A stretch of 39,692 nt of DNA from Beijerinckiaceae bacterium (GCA_019753285.1 JAIELD010000063.1:1-39692), one strand, 5' to 3'; counted from the first letter of the stretch, positions 8,528 through 17,078 are shown. Made by a program: numbers and translations. The notes: generated from the letters alone by a model not told the origin.

Positions 8528-9292
8528 ATGATCGACACGGAGCACCGATTGTTCTGGCTGTTTCGACGGCCGATCGCCCATCGCGGGTTGCACCGCAAGG
8601 CGGATGGCATCGTCGAAAACTCGATGTCCGCCTTCGCAGGCGCGATCGAGCACGATTTCGGCATCGAGTGCGATGTCCAGATTACCAGCGACCTCGACGC
8701 TGTCGTCTTTCATGATTTCACGCTCGACCGCTTGACTAAGGAGCGTGGCGATGTCGCCGGCTGGACGTCCGAAGCGCTTTGTCGTGTCCAGTTGAATGAC
8801 ACTGGCGACCGGATTTCCTCGCTTGGCGCCGTCATTGAGCTTGTTGCCGGGCGCGTGCCGCTCGTGATTGAGATCAAGAGCCGGTTCAAGGGCGACCTCC
8901 GTCCGGCTGAAATCGTCGCCGACATCGTTTCGAGGCGCCCCGAAAGGATCGCCATCAAGTCGTTTGACCCTGACATCGTTGCCCACTTGCGGACGCTTGC
9001 GCCGTCCATCCCACGCGGATTCATCGGCATGGATGAGTACGAGCACGACGAATTTGCCCATTTGACTGCCGATGAGAAGCTAGCGCTCTCGAAGCTTCAG
9101 CATCTCGAGCGCATGCAGCCCGATTTCCTGTCCTGGCGGGTGCGGGATCTGCCAGCCTCGGCGACGTTCCTGCGTCACACCTCCCATGGCGCGCCGATGA
9201 TGAGCTGGACGGTGAGGACCGAGCACGACCGTCGCATCGTTCACGATCATGCCGACCAGATGGTGTTCGAGGGCTTTTTGCCGCAAGCCTGA
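8528..9292 (+). CDS. Glycerophosphodiester phosphodiesterase (UgpQ-like), cytoplasmic
   Basis: The 254-residue protein has the GDPD TIM-barrel signatures: IAHRGLHR (H18, R19), E30-N31, IECDVQITSDLDAVVFHD (E47, D49, H62) and IEIKS (E115). These provide the metal and acid/base residues that cleave glycerophosphodiesters into glycerol-3-phosphate and an alcohol. No signal peptide is seen, so it resembles UgpQ rather than periplasmic GlpQ. The ATG at 8528 is chosen because it precedes the family N terminus; a longer in-frame reading would overlap the RidA-like gene. Confidence 0.92.
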   Translation: MIDTEHRLFWLFRRPIAHRGLHRKADGIVENSMSAFAGAIEHDFGIECDVQITSDLDAVVFHDFTLDRLTKERGDVAGWTSEALCRVQLNDTGDRISSLGAVIELVAGRVPLVIEIKSRFKGDLRPAEIVADIVSRRPERIAIKSFDPDIVAHLRTLAPSIPRGFIGMDEYEHDEFAHLTADEKLALSKLQHLERMQPDFLSWRVRDLPASATFLRHTSHGAPMMSWTVRTEHDRRIVHDHADQMVFEGFLPQA

Positions 9293-9350
9293 ACCGGACG
9301 CCTTCGCTTAGGATGAAGATCGAAACCACCCTATCGCGGACTTTTGACCA

Positions 9351-10568
9351 TTGACCGTCTCCGCTCTCGACAAGCTGACCGTGCGTGTCGCGCCCTCCCT
9401 GGCGCTGGTGCCGGCGCGCGACTGGGACGCGTGCGCCAATCCCGCTGACGGCAGGCCGACTCAGCCCGGCGAGGACATGGACAATCCGTTTCTCTCGCAC
9501 GCCTTCCTTCTGGCGCTGGAAGAGACGGGCTGCGCGACGGCGCGCACGGGCTGGGGCGGAGCGCATGTCCTCGTCGAAGATGCCAAAGGCGCGCTGCTCG
9601 CGGCGGCGCCTTGCTACCTGAAGACGAATTCGATGGGAGAATATGTCTTCGATCACGGGTGGGCCGATGCCTATCAACGGGCCGGCGGCGATTATTACCC
9701 CAAGCTGCAGGTCTCGGTGCCGTTCACGCCGGCGACCGGCCGCAGGCTGCTCGTCAGGCCCAGCCCGCTACAGGATCGCGCACGGGACACGCTTGCGCTT
9801 GGCTTGCAAGCGCTCTGCGACCAGACACATGCCTCCTCGGTGCACGTCACCTTCGGCCTCGAAACGGAATGGGCGTTTCTGTCTAAACAGGGTTTTCTGC
9901 AACGACAAGATCAGCAATTTCATTGGGTTAACGAGGGTTATTCAACTTTCGACGATTTTCTGGCGGCGCTTGCCTCGCGCAAACGCAAGGTGATCCGCCG
10001 CGAACGACGGGACGCGCTCGCGGACAACGGCATCACCATCGAGCGGCTGACCGGCGACGCGATCCGCAAGGAGCACTGGGATGCGTTTTTCCGCTTCTAC
10101 ACGGATACGGGAAACCGCAAATGGGGTCGGCCCTATCTCACGCGCGCCTTTTTTGACCGTATCGGCGAGGTCATGGCCGACCGCATTCTGCTCATCATGG
10201 CGAAGCGCGACGGCCGCTACATCGCAGGCGCGATCAACTTCATCGGCGGCAACACGCTTTACGGCCGCAACTGGGGCGCAATCGAGGAACATCCATTCCT
10301 GCATTTCGAGGTCTGCTACTATCAGGCGATCGATTTCGCGATCGAGCGCGGCTTGCAGCGCGTCGAAGCGGGAGCGCAGGGCGAGCACAAGCTCGCGCGC
10401 GGATATCGCCCATCGCTCACCTATTCAGCGCACTACATCGCGGATCCCGGCTTTCGAAAGGCGATCGCCAGCTATCTCGCCCGCGAGCGCATGCATGTCG
10501 AGCTGGCCCAGGAGCAGTTGAACGAGTTCACGCCGTTCAGGAAGGGCGAGCCGCCGGAACCGGAATGA
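9351..10568 (+). CDS. GNAT/FemAB-like protein (DUF482, COG3146 type)
   Basis: The 405-residue protein matches the DUF482 family, predicted acyl- or aminoacyl-transferases with tandem GNAT folds, related to FemAB-type peptidoglycan enzymes. Recognisable stretches are DNPFLSHAFLLALEETGC near residue 44, YYPKLQVSVPFTPATGRRLL near 110-130, FGLETEWAFLSKQGFLQR near 165 and FEVCYYQAIDFAIERGLQRVEAGAQGEHKLARGY near 310-340. The substrate is unknown. The start is TTG at 9351; there is no in-frame ATG before codon 43, and the family domain begins near residue 10, so a non-ATG start is required. Confidence 0.87.
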   Translation: MTVSALDKLTVRVAPSLALVPARDWDACANPADGRPTQPGEDMDNPFLSHAFLLALEETGCATARTGWGGAHVLVEDAKGALLAAAPCYLKTNSMGEYVFDHGWADAYQRAGGDYYPKLQVSVPFTPATGRRLLVRPSPLQDRARDTLALGLQALCDQTHASSVHVTFGLETEWAFLSKQGFLQRQDQQFHWVNEGYSTFDDFLAALASRKRKVIRRERRDALADNGITIERLTGDAIRKEHWDAFFRFYTDTGNRKWGRPYLTRAFFDRIGEVMADRILLIMAKRDGRYIAGAINFIGGNTLYGRNWGAIEEHPFLHFEVCYYQAIDFAIERGLQRVEAGAQGEHKLARGYRPSLTYSAHYIADPGFRKAIASYLARERMHVELAQEQLNEFTPFRKGEPPEPE

Positions 10569-10641
10569 CGCCGCTGCTGGACGGATGACGGCGCGCCGCT
10601 TACATCTTTGCGATGCCTGCCCGCTCATTGAAGGACCGACG

Positions 10642-11061
10642 ATGCCAGCCTACGATCCCGACAACATCTTCGCCAAGATCCTGCGCGGGGAGTTGCCCTG
10701 CATCAAAGTCTATGAGGACGCCGCCGTCCTCGCCTTCATGGACATCATGCCGCGCGCGGACGGGCATACGCTGGTCATCCCCAAGGCTCCTGCTCGCACG
10801 ATCGAAGACGCGGCGCCCGAGGTTCTTTCCGGCCTGATCGTCGCCGTGCAAAAGGTGGCGAGAGCCGTGAAATCGGGGATGAAGGCAGACGGGATCACGA
10901 TCCAGCAATTCAACGAAAGCGCCGGAGGCCAGGTGGTCTTCCATCTGCATTTTCACGTCATCCCGCGCTGGGACGGCGTCGCCTTGAAGCCGCACACCGG
11001 TGCAATGGCGGACAAAGACGCGTTGATCGAGCACGCCGCGCGCATCGAGGCAGCGCTCTGA
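10642..11061 (+). CDS. HIT family nucleotide hydrolase/transferase-like protein
   Basis: A 139-residue protein with the histidine triad HLHFHVIP (H101, H103, H105) and the N-terminal IFAKILRGELP typical of Hint/HinT-like phosphoramidases. Members hydrolyse AMP-lysine or other nucleotide conjugates; the true substrate is rarely known. The ATG at 10642 has a good AAGGA site at 10631-10635. It is the last gene of the plus-strand series and converges on azlD with a 4-base gap. Confidence 0.93.
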   Translation: MPAYDPDNIFAKILRGELPCIKVYEDAAVLAFMDIMPRADGHTLVIPKAPARTIEDAAPEVLSGLIVAVQKVARAVKSGMKADGITIQQFNESAGGQVVFHLHFHVIPRWDGVALKPHTGAMADKDALIEHAARIEAAL

Positions 11062-11065
11062 GACG

Positions 11066-11419
11066 TCAGCGCAGCAGCCACGCCCCCGTGAGCAGCACCG
11101 CCTCGCCCGCGAGGATCGCAACCATGGTCGACCGCTTCAAGAGGAGCGAGGCCGCTACGCCGGCGACAAGCGCGCCGATGCGCAGCGAGAGCGGCACGGC
11201 AGTGAGCGCGCCGCTAGGCGATATCAACAGCTTGGCGACGACGCTCGTGAGCAGTGCACCGGAGACGCACCGCACCCAGATGATGACCTCGTCCTGATCG
11301 GTGAAGCCACGCGACAGGAACACCGCCGACCAGCGCCAGATTTCGCTTGGCAGGAACCCGGCGAACAGCACCACGAAATAGGGCCACAAAGCGTCTGCGA
11401 GCGCGGGATCGAGGGTCAT
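11066..11419 (-). CDS. azlD: AzlD family branched-chain amino acid export subunit
   Basis: The 117-residue protein has about four hydrophobic helices (around 12-28, 45-62, 75-95 and 98-116) and lies 10 bases downstream of azlC on the same strand. AzlC and AzlD (YgaZ/YgaH in E. coli) together export branched-chain amino acids or related compounds across the inner membrane. The start MTLDPALADALWPY at 11419 is taken; an in-frame upstream extension overlaps azlC and is not family-like. Confidence 0.85.
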   Translation of the reverse strand: MTLDPALADALWPYFVVLFAGFLPSEIWRWSAVFLSRGFTDQDEVIIWVRCVSGALLTSVVAKLLISPSGALTAVPLSLRIGALVAGVAASLLLKRSTMVAILAGEAVLLTGAWLLR

Positions 11420-11429
11420 GATTTGAAAC

Positions 11430-12227
11430 TCATGGCGCGATGTCCTCGGCATCGGTGGGATTGGTTCGGAGCGCTTCCTCGCGGGCAGAGCGTTGCCGGT
11501 GCCCACGGCCGGCAAAATACGCGATCGTTCCTCCCAGAAGGCCGACGCAGACGAGATCGAACCCGGACGACAGGACGTTGATGGCAAGAGGCGTCAGCGC
11601 GAAGCCGAGCAACATGGCGTAGACATCGGCCCGCCCTCGCGCGGCACGGGCGAGAGCCGCCGTGAAATACACCGGACTGACGAAGAGCAGACCCGCGCCG
11701 AACAGGCTCGGCAGATGGGCGACGAGAAAAAAACCAATGCCGGTCGCGATCGTCGCCGACAGCATCACCATGTTCGCGAAGCCGAAGAAGTATGGCAGAC
11801 GCGCATCGGGTGGCAGCGGAGGCAGCCGACGCATGCCCTCGACCCAGTTCGTCACCGCGACATAGTGCGAGGCCGCGAGCAGGGTGAAAGTCCGCGTGCC
11901 GGGCCGGCGCAGCAGCGGCAAGATGGTCATGCACATCGGCAGAAAGCGCACGGACGAGAAGCCGACCGCAACTGCCAGCACGGGAACGCTCGCACCGGCC
12001 GCTATGAGGCCGAACAGGATGACCTGCGCCGGGGCGGCCCAGATGAAGATCGTCGAGAGGACCGTAGCGCCGAGAGGGTACCCAACATCATGGGCGAGTC
12101 CGCCCACGGCGATCATCGATGCGCCGAGCACCAGGGACGGCACGCCGAAGGCGTCCTTGACACCACGCCATGCCCAGAAGCCGACGCTTTGCGCATCGGC
12201 CGATGTTTCCGCTTGAAGGATCGCCAA
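11430..12227 (-). CDS. azlC: AzlC family branched-chain amino acid exporter, large subunit
   Basis: The 265-residue membrane protein carries AzlC hallmarks: GVPSLVLGASMIAVGGLAHD near the N terminus, IFIWAAPAQVILFGL and VGFSSVRFLPMCM in the middle. Six or more hydrophobic segments are visible. It pairs with AzlD, 10 bases downstream. The likely start is TTG at 12227; no in-frame ATG stands before residue 38, so the start is the least certain point. No regulator gene of the AzlB/Lrp type is next to it. Confidence 0.9.
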   Translation of the reverse strand: MAILQAETSADAQSVGFWAWRGVKDAFGVPSLVLGASMIAVGGLAHDVGYPLGATVLSTIFIWAAPAQVILFGLIAAGASVPVLAVAVGFSSVRFLPMCMTILPLLRRPGTRTFTLLAASHYVAVTNWVEGMRRLPPLPPDARLPYFFGFANMVMLSATIATGIGFFLVAHLPSLFGAGLLFVSPVYFTAALARAARGRADVYAMLLGFALTPLAINVLSSGFDLVCVGLLGGTIAYFAGRGHRQRSAREEALRTNPTDAEDIAP

Positions 12228-12294
12228 GGAGACAGCCTGATTGAGCCTCCGACGCTAGCGCCGCCGGCAATCCCTGACAAAGCTTTTTAAGCGC

Positions 12295-12846
12295 TTAGCG
12301 ATGCAATTTGCGGAAGGTGATGTCCACGCTCCCCACAGGCAGGAAATATTTATAGACGGTCGCCGTGTTGTGGGCGCCGCCAGGCCCTGCGGGCACGATC
12401 GTGTCGGCAAATCGCACCCTTGTCGTGCTGCCGTCTTTGCCTGACACATCGGCCGTGTAGTCGAGGCTGATCGTCTCGCCCTGCTGGGAAATCGCCGCAG
12501 TGCCGACGACGTCGTCACGCTCGCCGACATATTGGCCGGGCCCGAGCTTGGTGATGCGCCACGTTTTGCGCTCCTTCTGGCCGTCATCGTAGAAGATATC
12601 TTCGATGAGGACGAGCAGCTTACCGTTCCAGGTGCCTCTCGTCTTGACAGTGAAAGTACGTTCGACGCCGGCGATGCCGCTTTCGAAACGGCCCCGCGCC
12701 TCGGTCCTGCCTGCGAAGAATGTTTCCAGCGAGAACGGCGCAGCAGCGCTCTTGCGCGACGCCGCCGCTGGCGCAACTGATGCCGCAAGCATGCCGGCGC
12801 ATGCGAGGCCCACGATCAAGCCCTTGCGTGTCAAATGATTGGTCAT
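12295..12846 (-). CDS. DUF3833 family secreted protein
   Basis: A 183-residue protein with an N-terminal signal peptide (basic RK at 7-8, hydrophobic 9-28, cleavage near AAAS). The mature part shows the DUF3833 pattern: LETFFAGRTEARGRFES, TFTVKTRGTWNGK, LIEDIFYDDGQKERKTWRI and DVVGTA, ending in a beta-rich VDITFRKLH. No classical lipobox is seen, so it is probably soluble periplasmic. The family has no assigned function. A 7-bp inverted repeat lies 11 bases upstream of its start codon. Confidence 0.85.
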   Translation of the reverse strand: MTNHLTRKGLIVGLACAGMLAASVAPAAASRKSAAAPFSLETFFAGRTEARGRFESGIAGVERTFTVKTRGTWNGKLLVLIEDIFYDDGQKERKTWRITKLGPGQYVGERDDVVGTAAISQQGETISLDYTADVSGKDGSTTRVRFADTIVPAGPGGAHNTATVYKYFLPVGSVDITFRKLHR

Positions 12847-12856
12847 GAGTTCATTC

Positions 12857-12877
12857 CAATATCTATGATTGATATTG
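12857..12877. promoter_or_regulatory. Inverted repeat before the DUF3833 gene (possible operator)
   Basis: CAATATC (12857-12863), 7-base spacer, GATATTG (12871-12877) is a perfect 7-bp dyad in an AT-rich patch. Its position, 11 bases from the start codon, would fit a repressor site or a hairpin in the mRNA leader. Confidence 0.45.
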
Positions 12878-12939
12878 AATTTACGCGTTCGACCCTGTTG
12901 TGGATCGTCCGGCAGGCATCTTGAACGGCGCAGCGGTGA

Positions 12940-13134
12940 CTATCGCTGACGCGCGTTCATTTCCTTGACGAACTGCGTGACCGGCTGACGGATGACGGGC
13001 CAAACCTCGACATAGATGAGATAGCCGAAGAACAGGATGATCGGCAGCATGATCCAGGCAGCGATTTCTTCCGCGCGTTCACGCTTGCGCCGACGTTCGT
13101 CGGCGCGGTGCATCATGCGCGAAATGAAACCCAT
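12940..13134 (-). CDS. Small bitopic membrane protein downstream of clpA
   Basis: I do not recognise a family. The 64-residue protein has a strongly basic N-terminal segment (residues 6-20, with RADERRRKRERAEE), one hydrophobic helix (about 25-43) and a short C-terminal tail. By the positive-inside rule the N terminus should be cytoplasmic. It starts 15 bases after the clpA stop on the same strand with a weak AGG before the ATG, so it is probably cotranscribed with clpS-clpA. Codon use resembles the neighbours. It could instead be an unrelated gene reading through from clpA. Confidence 0.65.
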   Translation of the reverse strand: MGFISRMMHRADERRRKRERAEEIAAWIMLPIILFFGYLIYVEVWPVIRQPVTQFVKEMNARQR

Positions 13135-13149
13135 TGCCCAGCCTGTTCG

Positions 13150-15591
13150 CTATAGAACGGGCTGCCTCGGCTTTGTCTTGCCTGTTGTCTTGCCCGTCGA
13201 TTTGCCTTTGCCAGAGGCTTTTGCCGCTGGCAAGGGTTTTGTCCGGGCTTCGACGCCCTCAGCGCCTTCGCTCTTCACGATCCGCTCCTTGCGGGGCAGA
13301 ACCGGCCCATCAGGGTAGACGAAGCGCAATTCGCGCTTGCCAGCCTCGTTCTGGCCGACGACGACCCGAACGACGCCGCCATGCTTCAGGCGACCGAACA
13401 GCAACTCGTCCGCGAGCGGCGTCTTGATCGACTGCTGGATGAGCCGCGCCATCGGCCGCGCACCCATGTTCTCGTCATAGCCGTTCTCGACGAGCCAACG
13501 GCGCGCCTCGTCCGAGAGCTCGATCGTGACGTTGCGGTCGGAAAGCTGCGCTTCCAGCTGAAGAACGAACTTGTCGACCACCTGCATGATGACCTCGGTC
13601 GGCAACTGGCCGAACGAGATGATCGCATCGAGGCGGTTGCGGAACTCCGGCGAGAACATGCGATTGATCGCTTCCGCATCGTCGCCTTCGCGCTTCGCCC
13701 GCGTAAAGCCGAACGAGGCCTTGGCGAGATCGGACGCGCCGGCATTCGTCGTCATGATGATGATCGTGTTGCGGAAATCGACCTTCTTGCCGTTATGGTC
13801 AGTGAGCTTGCCGTGGTCCATGACCTGCAGGAGAACGTTGAACAGGTCCGGATGCGCCTTCTCGATCTCGTCGAGCAGCAGCACGCAGTAGGGATGCTGG
13901 TCGACGCCGTCGGTCAGCAGCCCGCCCTGGTCGAATCCGACATAGCCGGGAGGCGCGCCGATGAGGCGGCTGATCGTGTGCCGCTCCATGTATTCAGACA
14001 TGTCGAAGCGCAGCAACTCCACGCCGAGGACGCTGGCGAGCTGCTTGGCAACCTCCGTCTTGCCGACACCGGTCGGCCCGGAGAAGATGTAGGAGCCGAT
14101 CGGCTTCTCGCCGTCACGCAAACCAGCGCGTGACAGTTTGATCGCTGACGACAATTGATGGATCGCCTCGTCCTGGCCGTAGACCATGCGCTTCAGCGTC
14201 GCCTCGATGTTCTCGAGCACCTCGGCATCGTCCTTCGAGATCGTCTTGGGCGGGATGCGCGCCATCGTGGCGATGGCGGCCTCGATCTCGCGAATGCCGA
14301 TCGTCTTCTTGCGCTTGGGCTCAGGCAGCAGCATCTGGCTCGCGCCCGTCTCGTCGATCACGTCGATCGCCTTGTCCGGCAGCTTGCGGTCATGGATGTA
14401 ACGGGCTGAGAGCTCGACCGCACCCTTGATCGCCTCATTCGTGTATTTGAGGCGATGAAACTCCTCGAACACGGTCTTGAGGCCCTTGAGGATCTCGATC
14501 GCGTCCGGGATGCTCGGCTCATTGACGTCGATCTTCTGGAAGCGGCGGACGAGCGCCCGGTCCTTTTCGAAATACTGGCGGTATTCCTTGTAGGTCGTCG
14601 AGCCGATGCAGCGAAGCGTGCCGGAAGCCAGCGCCGGCTTCAGCAGGTTCGACGCATCCATCGCGCCGCCGGACGTCGCGCCCGCCCCGATGATCGTGTG
14701 GATCTCATCGATGAACAGGATCGAATTCGGATGCTGTTCGATCTCCTTGATGACCTGCTTGAGGCGTTCCTCGAAATCGCCGCGATAGCGCGTGCCGGCG
14801 AGTAGCGCGCCCATGTCGAGCGAGAACACGGTGGCACCGTCGAGGACTTCCGGCACTTCGCCATTCTCGATCTTGCGTGCGAGCCCTTCAGCGATCGCCG
14901 TCTTGCCGACACCGGGATCGCCGACGAAAAGCGGGTTGTTCTTCGACCGGCGGCAGAGAATCTGAATGGTGCGCTGCACCTCGGCCTCGCGGCCGATCAG
15001 CGGATCAATCTTTCCGTCACGCGCCTTCTTGTTGAGGTTGACGCAATAATTGTCGAGCGCCTCGCCTTTCTTCTTCGGCTTGGAATCGCCCGATTTCGCC
15101 TCGGACTCCTCCTCCTCGGAACCGCGGGGGCCGCGCAGTTCAGACATGCCGGGGCGCTTGGCGATGCCATGGCTGATGTAGTTGACGGCGTCGTAACGCG
15201 TCATGTCCTGCTCCTGCAGGAAATAGGCGGCGTGGCTCTCGCGCTCGGCGAAGATCGCGACAAGAACGTTCGCGCCCGTCACTTCCTCGCGGCCGGACGA
15301 CTGCACATGGATCACGGCGCGCTGGATCACACGCTGAAAGCCGGCGGTCGGCTTCGCATCGGTCACGGCTTCGGAGACGAGGCTTTCAAGATCGGTGTCG
15401 ACATAGTCGACGACGTTCTTCTTGAGCGCGGGAACATCGACATTGCAGGCCTTGAGGACCGCAGCAGCGTCGCTGTCGTCTATGAGAGCGAGCAGAAGAT
15501 GTTCGAGAGTGGCGTATTCGTGGCGGCGCTCGTTCGCCAGCGCCAGCGCCTGGTGCAGCGCCTTCTCCAGATTCTTCGAAAATGACGGCAT
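13150..15591 (-). CDS. clpA: ATP-dependent Clp protease ATP-binding subunit ClpA
   Basis: The 813-residue AAA+ unfoldase has an N domain (1-145, two Clp repeats), D1 with Walker A GDPGVGKT (224-231) and Walker B ILFIDEIH, and D2 with Walker A GPTGVGKT (505-512) and Walker B VLLLDEIE (570-577). The ClpP-docking loop shows FGF at about 627-629 where E. coli has IGL. ClpA unfolds substrates and feeds them to ClpP; ClpS directs it to N-degron proteins. The C-terminal tail of about 45 residues beyond the D2 core is lysine-, glycine- and threonine-rich, longer than in E. coli. It follows clpS by 79 bases. An AAGGA site precedes the ATG. Confidence 0.97.
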   Translation of the reverse strand: MPSFSKNLEKALHQALALANERRHEYATLEHLLLALIDDSDAAAVLKACNVDVPALKKNVVDYVDTDLESLVSEAVTDAKPTAGFQRVIQRAVIHVQSSGREEVTGANVLVAIFAERESHAAYFLQEQDMTRYDAVNYISHGIAKRPGMSELRGPRGSEEEESEAKSGDSKPKKKGEALDNYCVNLNKKARDGKIDPLIGREAEVQRTIQILCRRSKNNPLFVGDPGVGKTAIAEGLARKIENGEVPEVLDGATVFSLDMGALLAGTRYRGDFEERLKQVIKEIEQHPNSILFIDEIHTIIGAGATSGGAMDASNLLKPALASGTLRCIGSTTYKEYRQYFEKDRALVRRFQKIDVNEPSIPDAIEILKGLKTVFEEFHRLKYTNEAIKGAVELSARYIHDRKLPDKAIDVIDETGASQMLLPEPKRKKTIGIREIEAAIATMARIPPKTISKDDAEVLENIEATLKRMVYGQDEAIHQLSSAIKLSRAGLRDGEKPIGSYIFSGPTGVGKTEVAKQLASVLGVELLRFDMSEYMERHTISRLIGAPPGYVGFDQGGLLTDGVDQHPYCVLLLDEIEKAHPDLFNVLLQVMDHGKLTDHNGKKVDFRNTIIIMTTNAGASDLAKASFGFTRAKREGDDAEAINRMFSPEFRNRLDAIISFGQLPTEVIMQVVDKFVLQLEAQLSDRNVTIELSDEARRWLVENGYDENMGARPMARLIQQSIKTPLADELLFGRLKHGGVVRVVVGQNEAGKRELRFVYPDGPVLPRKERIVKSEGAEGVEARTKPLPAAKASGKGKSTGKTTGKTKPRQPVL

Positions 15592-15625
15592 GAAGAGAAT
15601 CCTTGGTCAATCTGTCGAGTGTGTC

Positions 15626-15643
15626 CCAACCGATCGCGGTTGG
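15626..15643. repeat. Inverted repeat in the clpS-clpA spacer
   Basis: CCAACC (15626-15631), GATCGC, GGTTGG (15638-15643) forms a 6-bp hairpin in the 79-base gap. There is no T-run after it on the minus strand, so it is not a standard terminator; it may tune clpA relative to clpS or be incidental. Confidence 0.35.
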
Positions 15644-15670
15644 TCAATTTGTGGGCAGGACGCGACGCCG

Positions 15671-16078
15671 CTACTGCTTTTCCATGATGCACTGGAGAGG
15701 ATGCTGATGTTTGCGGGCGAAATCCATCACCTGCGTCACTTTGGTCTCCGCCACTTCGTAGGTGAACACCCCGCATTCGCCGACGCCATTGCGATGAACG
15801 TGCAGCATGATCGTCTGCGCCGCCTCTTCCGACTTGTTGAAGAAATTCATCAGCACGTGCACAACGAACTCCATCGGCGTGTAGTCATCGTTCAGCAGCA
15901 GAACGCGATACAAATTCGGCCGCTTGGTCTTGGGCTTGACCTTGGTAGCAACAGCCGTGCCGTTCCCCCCGCGACGCTCATCGTCGCGGCCGCCGTCACC
16001 CGCGCGAACGGCAAGACTTCGGAATGTCGATGCGAATGGAATTACGTTGATTTCAGTCGAGGCGGTCGAAGCGAACAT
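15671..16078 (-). CDS. clpS: ATP-dependent Clp protease adaptor ClpS
   Basis: The 135-residue protein contains the ClpS core: [17 protein letters not shown] (substrate-pocket region with the conserved NDDYT and downstream Met), [21 protein letters not shown] and the C-terminal [10 protein letters not shown]. ClpS binds N-degron substrates and docks on the ClpA N domain. The core begins near residue 54, so there is an N-terminal extension of about 50 residues compared with 20-25 in E. coli. It includes a glycine/arginine-rich stretch; a later start is possible, but no in-frame ATG lies before the core. It is first in the clpS-clpA-small-ORF series. Confidence 0.95.
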   Translation of the reverse strand: MFASTASTEINVIPFASTFRSLAVRAGDGGRDDERRGGNGTAVATKVKPKTKRPNLYRVLLLNDDYTPMEFVVHVLMNFFNKSEEAAQTIMLHVHRNGVGECGVFTYEVAETKVTQVMDFARKHQHPLQCIMEKQ

Positions 16079-16464
16079 CTAGCCGTGCATGTCCTGTGTG
16101 GATGCGGACCAACGCCCCTGCAGGCTGACTGACTTACAACGCATAAATCAAGCATGGGGCTGGCCGGGTCTCTGCCCTAAAGGTGGGGCAACACCGGAAC
16201 GCTTGCAAGACTTGATCGGGCGCCTCGCCCATAATCTTTGGCAGATGACGCATCGATTGCGGCAGGCGCGACCATCATACGCAGTGCCGCGAGCGCCCCT
16301 GAGCCGCAGCGACTGGCGGGGCGCACGGGATGTCCCGGAAGCCCTGCCCGATGATGGGCATCCGCCGAGGCGGCATCCGTCGGCGGAACCGGAGACCGTT
16401 CGCGCCGTGCACCCTGCCCCTATCAAAAGCTAACTGCGCAAATCAATTGCCCAAGTCGTTAACG
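16079..16464. other. Gene-free region upstream of clpS
   Basis: No credible gene is seen. A reading frame at 16089-16433 (plus) has no family resemblance, unlikely composition and no ribosome binding site. The region must hold the clpS promoter (candidate at 16181-16209), and it separates clpS from the phasin terminator. Confidence 0.5.
16181..16209 (-). promoter_or_regulatory. Candidate sigma-32 (heat-shock) promoter for clpS-clpA
   Basis: On the minus strand CTTGCAA (16209-16203) is followed after 14 bases by CCCCACCT (16188-16181). The heat-shock sigma-32 consensus is about CTTGAAA, a 13-15 base spacer, and CCCCATNT; each half has one mismatch. It lies about 100 bases upstream of clpS. 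Confidence 0.4.
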
Positions 16465-16499
16465 AAAAACCGCGGACATTCATTCAAATGCCCGCGGTT
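16465..16499 (-). terminator. Rho-independent terminator of the phasin gene
   Basis: On the minus strand AACCGCGG (16499-16492) pairs perfectly with CCGCGGTT (16475-16468), and the stem extends by about 7 more bases with one mismatch. It ends in a run of five T (16469-16465). It lies 65 bases after the phasin stop codon. Confidence 0.88.
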
Positions 16500-16563
16500 A
16501 ATTCTGAATTTTCATACTGGCGACGGCTCCCTGCACGAGCAGCGGGCCAACCGAGATCGCGGA

Positions 16564-16896
16564 TTACTTGCCGACGCGCGAGACGAGGCCTTCGAACGGC
16601 TTCATCGATTCCTTGGCGAGATCGGTGTAGAGCGTGCCGAGCTTCGTTGCGTAGGAGACAAAGCCTTCGTAAGCGTTGCGCGCGTAGGAGGCCTGAAGCT
16701 CGAGCGCCTTTTCAACCGACTTCGATCCCGCGAGCTGCCCAAGGACGGCCGAGCTCTGCTCGAAGGCCTTCTTCGTGTAGTCGGTCGTCTCGGTCGCGAT
16801 CGCCTGAACGCCCTTGGTCGTCGTGCTGACGTTTTTCACGACGAGATCAAAATTGTCCTTGGCGGTCTTCTGAACGGTTTCAAGAGCCTGATACAT
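16564..16896 (-). CDS. Phasin family protein
   Basis: The 110-residue all-helical amphipathic protein matches the phasin family: VQKTAKDNFDLVVKNVSTT near the N terminus, then repeated polar/hydrophobic heptads and no cysteine. Phasins coat polyhydroxyalkanoate granules in the cytoplasm; some act as general stress proteins. The start MYQALETVQK at 16896 has a GGAG ribosome binding site 8 bases upstream. The unit is monocistronic, with a consensus-like promoter flanked by two repeats (16963-17012) and a strong terminator. No PHA synthase or phaR gene is in the window. Confidence 0.9.
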   Translation of the reverse strand: MYQALETVQKTAKDNFDLVVKNVSTTTKGVQAIATETTDYTKKAFEQSSAVLGQLAGSKSVEKALELQASYARNAYEGFVSYATKLGTLYTDLAKESMKPFEGLVSRVGK

Positions 16897-16962
16897 GGGT
16901 CGATCTCCAGTTGATAATCGTCGAGGAGGTATCGGGTCCACGACCCACCTCATCACGACGCT

Positions 16963-16991
16963 CATATGGTGCAGTGCACAATAAATGTCAA
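16963..16991 (-). promoter_or_regulatory. Candidate promoter of the phasin gene
   Basis: On the minus strand a perfect -35 TTGACA (16991-16986), a 17-base spacer and CATATG (16968-16963, three of six -10 positions). The -10 overlaps one of two operator-like repeats and the -35 lies between them. The predicted leader is about 60 bases. Confidence 0.6.
16965..16982. promoter_or_regulatory. Operator-like repeat 1 (TGC-N3-GCA) at the phasin promoter
   Basis: An 18-base unit containing the palindrome GTGCAGTGCAC (16969-16979). It matches the second copy at 16995-17012 in 16 of 18 bases. Its core TGC-AGT-GCA fits the TGC-rich sites described for the PHA repressor PhaR. It covers the -10 side of the promoter. 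Confidence 0.6.
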
Positions 16992-16994
16992 GAT

Positions 16995-17012
16995 TATGGT
17001 GCAGCGCACTAT
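16995..17012. promoter_or_regulatory. Operator-like repeat 2 (TGC-N3-GCA) at the phasin promoter
   Basis: Second 18-base copy, with palindrome GTGCAGCGCAC (16999-17009) and core TGC-AGC-GCA. It is exactly 30 bases from copy 1, about three helical turns, and lies directly upstream of the -35 element. Two sites on one DNA face suit cooperative binding. Confidence 0.6.
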
Positions 17013-17078
17013 CGTGTTTTGCGCGGGCAATTTCTGCATCCGAAGTTTGCTTCAAATGCGATCGATTCAGCATGTCGC

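Noticed and set aside
16089..16433. 114-codon plus-strand frame upstream of clpS
   Set aside because: No ribosome binding site, no family resemblance and unusual Arg/Pro/Trp composition.
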